A stretch of 52,037 nucleotides of DNA from Thiocystis minor (GTDB lineage Bacteria > Pseudomonadota > Gammaproteobacteria > Chromatiales > Chromatiaceae). The stretch covers positions 1-52,037 of the forward strand of contig NZ_NHSQ01000026.1 of the NCBI RefSeq assembly GCF_016653465.1, given 5' to 3'. The position numbers and the translations under genes are program-made. Shown in pieces: positions 48,954 to 52,037 of this stretch. Position 1 is the stretch's first letter. Each line of letters starts with the position of its first letter. Under the pieces are notes generated by a model. The model made no database searches, was not told the origin of the DNA, and saw only the letters and a list, made by a program, of their open reading frames with translations.

Positions 48954-49364
48954 AGCCGCAAGAACAAACTCGACTATGCCTTTCGAGAATTCGGCCGCGT
49001 GGTTCGCACGGTCTTCCTGCTCGACGACATCAGCAATCCCGAACTCCGGCGCCTGATTTAGGCCGCCCAGAACAAATGCGAAGGTTTCAACCAATTCGCC
49101 CAGTGGGTTTACTTCGGCGCCGAGGCGAGCGAGGAGAATGTCCGGGAGAACCAGTTGAAGACCATCAAATACAACCACCTGATCGCCAACCGAGTGATTT
49201 TCCACAACTGCCACACAATGACTCAGGCACCGAAGGAACTGGAAGCCGAAGGACAGCCGCGGACGCCAAAACTGCTCGGTTGTTTCAATCCCTATCGAAC
49301 TCATCACCTCAACCGGTTTGGCTGCTATGTAGTGCCTGACCGACAACCCTGTTTAACTTATTGA
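48954..49364 (+). pseudogene. Tn3-family transposase C-terminal relic
   Basis: Frame reading KNKLDYAFREFGRVVRTVFLL, then TAG (49059-49061), then AAQNKCEGFNQFAQWVYFG, TIKYNHLIANRVIFHN, ELEAEGQPRTP and LGCFNPYRTHHLNRFG matches the end of Tn3 transposases. The N-terminal four-fifths are gone and one nonsense codon is present. It marks an old Tn3-type element at the right side of the lipid genes. Confidence 0.85.
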
Positions 49365-49535
49365 ACAATAGGTTACAATCAAGCCCCTTGGTCGAAGATT
49401 GCGTAAACTCACCATACAATGGGGCCAGAAATAGACTGTAACCCATTGATGATTTGTTTCGACCGCTGAAATTCCGGTCCATGGCTATCGTGCGACGGGC
49501 TGAATTGCAAAAAACTTCGTGCTCCGTTTCTCTCT

Positions 49536-51032
49536 ATGCGTCAGATTATCGACCCCCAATTCCAACTCGGCGAACAGGACATCGCGGCCATCGAACTCGA
49601 CCGCCAATCGCGTGACGATATCCCGCGCCTCCTGCGCGGATTGCAGTTCATTGATAACGAGACAGCGGTGCGCGAGCGGGTGTTCGCCATCCTCGCGGAG
49701 GTACTGCCTGATCGGGTCGATGACACCGGTACGGTCAGCGCGGTCAGCGCGGACACCGGCCGACCGGGCATGCCCCAGTGGCGCATCCTGGTGTTGGGTA
49801 CCCTGCGCCTGGGGCTGAATGCCGACGACGATCGGATCCAGGAACTGGCCAATCAGCATGCGACCATCCGCCAGATGCTTGGCCATGGCGATTGGGCGGA
49901 TGACACCCGTTATGCGTTGCAGACGCTGAAGGACAACCTGCGCCTGTTCACCCCTGAGGTGTTGGATCGCATCAACCAGGAGGTCGTCCGAGCCGGTCAC
50001 GTTTTGGTAAAAAAAAGTCCGGACGACGCCCTCGCGGTGCGCGTTGACTCCTTCGTGGTCGAGACCGACGTGCACTTTCCCACCGACCTCAACCTGCTGG
50101 CCGATGCCGTGCGCAAGGCGATCGAGACCAGTGCTGACCTGTGCGAACAGGCCTCCTTCAGCGACTGGCGCCAGAGCGCTTACAATCTGCGCGGCCTGAA
50201 CCAGGCGTATCGGCGGGTCCAGCAGCTCAAGCGCTCGACCTCCCAGGACGCGGCCAAGCGTGAGGCCCGTCAGGGCGAGATCCGGCAGGCCTGCAGTGAC
50301 TATCTGGCGCTCGCCGAGTCGTTCCTGGAGCGTGCGCGCCTGACCCGCCTCAAGCTGGCGGTCGAGGCCCATGTGCCCGAGGTTCAACTGGCCCCGTTGG
50401 ACGCCTATCTGGTCCACGGCGCGCGCCAGATCGTTCAGATCCGCCGTCGTCTCCTGGAGGGTGAGCGCATCCCGCATGGCGAGAAGGTCTTCTCCATCTT
50501 CCAGCCGCACACCGAATGGATCAGCAAAGGCAAGGCCGGGGTGGCGGTCGAGCTGGGGCTGCGGGTGGCGATTGGCGAAGATCAGCAGGGGTTCATCCTG
50601 CACCATCAGGTGATGGAACAGACGACTGACGATCAGATCGCCGTCCCCTTCGTGATGGCGATCCGCGCCCGCTTCCCCGAGACCCACAGCGTCAGCTTCG
50701 ACAAAGGCTTTCACAGCCCGGCCAATCAACGCCAACTGACCCAGATCGTGGCATTGCCGGTGCTGCCCAAAAAGGGCAAGTGCTCGGGCGCCGAGTGGGA
50801 GCGCGAGCACGACCCGCGCTTCATCCGCCTGCGCCACCGCCACAGCGCGGTGGAGTCGGCCATCAACGCCTTGGAGGCGCATGGGCTCGACCGTTGCCCC
50901 GACCACGGCCTCGACGGCTTTAAACGCTATGTGGCCATGGCGGTGGCGGCGCGTAATATTCACCGCCTTGGTGCCATCCTGTTGGCCGCTGAGGCTGAGC
51001 AGGAACGGCGTCGGCAACGGCGGGCCGCCTAA
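49536..51032 (+). CDS. ISNCY-type transposase
   Basis: 498 aa intact frame (MRQIIDPQFQLGEQDIAAIELD, LRGLQFID, PQWRILVLGTLRLGLN, VRVDSFVVETDVHFPTDLNLL, SFDKGFHSPANQ and RHRHSAVESAINALE). These fit the ISNCY group with DDE-type Asp in VDSFVVETDVHFPTD and FDKGFHS and Glu in SAVESAIN. It may be active. Neither flank (49365-49535, 51033-51222) shows clear terminal repeats by eye, so the element ends are not called. Confidence 0.8.
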   Translation: MRQIIDPQFQLGEQDIAAIELDRQSRDDIPRLLRGLQFIDNETAVRERVFAILAEVLPDRVDDTGTVSAVSADTGRPGMPQWRILVLGTLRLGLNADDDRIQELANQHATIRQMLGHGDWADDTRYALQTLKDNLRLFTPEVLDRINQEVVRAGHVLVKKSPDDALAVRVDSFVVETDVHFPTDLNLLADAVRKAIETSADLCEQASFSDWRQSAYNLRGLNQAYRRVQQLKRSTSQDAAKREARQGEIRQACSDYLALAESFLERARLTRLKLAVEAHVPEVQLAPLDAYLVHGARQIVQIRRRLLEGERIPHGEKVFSIFQPHTEWISKGKAGVAVELGLRVAIGEDQQGFILHHQVMEQTTDDQIAVPFVMAIRARFPETHSVSFDKGFHSPANQRQLTQIVALPVLPKKGKCSGAEWEREHDPRFIRLRHRHSAVESAINALEAHGLDRCPDHGLDGFKRYVAMAVAARNIHRLGAILLAAEAEQERRRQRRAA

Positions 51033-51222
51033 CCCCCTTGTTGGCGTGACGCGGCTGGTACTCAGGGAGGCGTGTGTCTGCGCGAGGGCCATGATGAGAC
51101 TTTTTCTCATCCGGCGCTGCGCGCGGCGTTCCAACCAGGACTGACTCAAGAAAAATGCCTCGCCGGGTGCGATCAATTGCCCCCGACTGGGGTCAAATTC
51201 AGAGTTTTCGGTCAGACACTAT

Positions 51223-51350
51223 GTAAGCGTCCGGCGAATTACCTTCTATACGAGCGGCGATGTTGTTTGCACCCTAGCGTCCTGTCACTGCAGCGAGAGG
51301 ACAAGACATGGGCGAGAAGCGACGCACGCCAGCGCAATGGCGCGAGCTAG
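51223..51350 (+). pseudogene. IS66 left end with start of the accessory ORF
   Basis: GTAAGCGTCCGG at 51223 looks like an IS66 terminal repeat. ATG 51308 begins MGEKRRTPAQWREL, the typical first residues of the IS66 TnpA-like accessory protein, but after 14 codons (about 51350) the sequence turns into the end of the neighbouring IS1182 element. Only this stub remains visible. Confidence 0.6.
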
Positions 51351-51460
51351 CAGCCTGTCGGACTTGGGCGTTCAGATTGGCTGGAAAAGACAATCAAGAG
51401 GTTATTTTCCTCGAAAATAGCCTTTTTCGGCCAAAAAGGCACTTTTCCTGCGAATTTCCC

Positions 51461-51798
51461 TTACTGCGGGCGCAAGACGGCCATGCGTTTGAGGTTCCAC
51501 GCCAGGCAAACCAGGGTCCACTCGTTGCGCACGTTGTCCAGACCGCGCGTGAGAAACTGACGAAATCCCATCACCGATTTGATGATGCCGAAGACTGGCT
51601 CGACGGTCTGTTTACGCAGGGCGTAGGTCGTCCGGCCCTTGGGGGTCTTGAGGCGATGGACCATCCGCTCGACCGGGGTCGCGTCGGATGGGGGAGGCGG
51701 CGGATTCGCGAAGCGCTCCGACCAATGGGGGTGGTGTTCCTCGCGTTTGATCGCGATCAGCGGTTCGATGCTGGCACTTTCGCAGGCGACCACTAAAG
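51461..51798 (-). pseudogene. IS1182-type transposase, C-terminal part
   Basis: The minus strand reads LVVACESASIEPLIAIKREEHHP, then RTTYALRKQTVEPVFGIIKSV, MGFRQFLTRGLDNVRNEW and LKRMAVL, matching the end of IS1182/IS4-like transposases with the catalytic Glu in VEPVFG. Its N-terminal half is cut off at 51799 by the IS3 element. GCAGCCTGTCGGACTT near 51350 is the likely outer end. Confidence 0.8.
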
Positions 51799-52037
51799 TG
51801 GACCCCGAAAACCGGACAGTCATTTAAGCTGTCAAGCCGGCACGAAAGGGTTGATTAAAATGGGTGAAGCAAAGCGTAAGACTTACGCGGCGGCGTTCAA
51901 AGCCAAGATGGGGTTGGAAGCCATTCGTGGGGTGAAAACCGTCAACGAGATTGGCCAAGAGCACGGTGTGCATCCGGTCCAAGTCGGGCAATGGAAGAAG
52001 GAGATCCTGGAGCAAGCCGGAACCTTGTTCGAGACCA
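51799..52037 (+). mobile_element. IS3-family element, left end
   Basis: TGGACCCCGAAAACCGGACAG at 51799 is a typical IS3-family terminal repeat and it interrupts the IS1182 transposase frame. It contains the start of OrfA and continues past the window. Confidence 0.8.
51860..52037 (+). CDS. IS3-family transposase OrfA (partial)
   Basis: ATG 51860 opens MGEAKRKTYAAAFKAKMGLEAIRG, an HTH (VNEIGQEHGVHPVQVGQW) and KKEILEQAG, the usual N-terminus of IS3 OrfA proteins, and runs off the window end at residue 59. The protein binds the element ends and is normally fused to OrfB by frameshifting. Confidence 0.85.
   Translation, partial: MGEAKRKTYAAAFKAKMGLEAIRGVKTVNEIGQEHGVHPVQVGQWKKEILEQAGTLFET

Noticed and set aside
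49365-51222. Terminal inverted repeats of the ISNCY element
   Set aside because: Several short matches were compared between both flanks, but none exceeded chance by eye.

Overview
The window comes from a purple sulfur bacterium, most likely Gammaproteobacteria, Chromatiaceae. The evidence is a bacteriochlorophyll a photosynthesis gene cluster (bchFNBHLM, puhABCE, bchE-hemN-bchJ, bchG, bchP, ppsR) next to a menE-type ligase, in high-GC DNA with gamma-proteobacterial insertion sequences. Taxonomy is inferred from gene content only.

Positions 1-8.2 kb: an IS110 transposase tail and a REP-associated transposase come first. A forward cluster follows: iorA-iorB (2-oxoacid:ferredoxin oxidoreductase of the indolepyruvate type), a deletion-damaged Rpn-like gene, two phenylacetate-CoA ligase paralogs flanking an ACT-domain protein, and a secreted DUF4412 protein. 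The ligase, ACT and IOR set fits activation of aryl acids and their interconversion with aryl-pyruvates.

Positions 8.4-34 kb: the photosynthesis cluster. On the minus strand, bchF-bchN-bchB-bchH-bchL-bchM-(31-codon ORF)-puhA-puhB-puhC-puhE-bchE-hemN-bchJ-menE encode the conversion of protoporphyrin to bacteriochlorophyllide plus reaction-centre H subunit and assembly factors. Most junctions are ATGA, GTGA or TGATG overlaps. On the plus strand, ppsR1-bchG-bchP-(90-aa membrane protein) encode a repressor and the last pigment steps. A strong dyad with PpsR-like half sites lies between bchF and ppsR1. The PucC-family genes usual between bchM and puhA (lhaA) and between bchG and bchP are absent. 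A minus-strand ppsR2-bphP pair closes the cluster. BphP has PAS-GAF-PHY-PAS and a helical end without a kinase domain, and PpsR2 has Tyr where PpsR1 has the HTH cysteine. Together they look like a far-red light switch.

Positions 34.2 kb to the end: an accessory island that begins at tRNA-Arg(CCT) with a broken P4-type integrase and an IS1595 element. Its cargo points to lipid A or a lipid A-like glycolipid: an LpxB-like protein, LpxD, an AcpXL-like acyl carrier protein, a ketoacyl-ACP synthase, LpxB, an ArnT-type GT39, a WaaE-type GT2, a DUF374 acyltransferase and a cytochrome P450 (plus an inverted 3' fragment of a second P450), with an IPTL-CTERM surface protein. The right end is a graveyard of Tn3, ISNCY, IS66, IS1182 and IS3 pieces. 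The island lacks lpxA, lpxC, lpxH and lpxK, so it looks like an acyl/sugar remodelling module rather than a full pathway.
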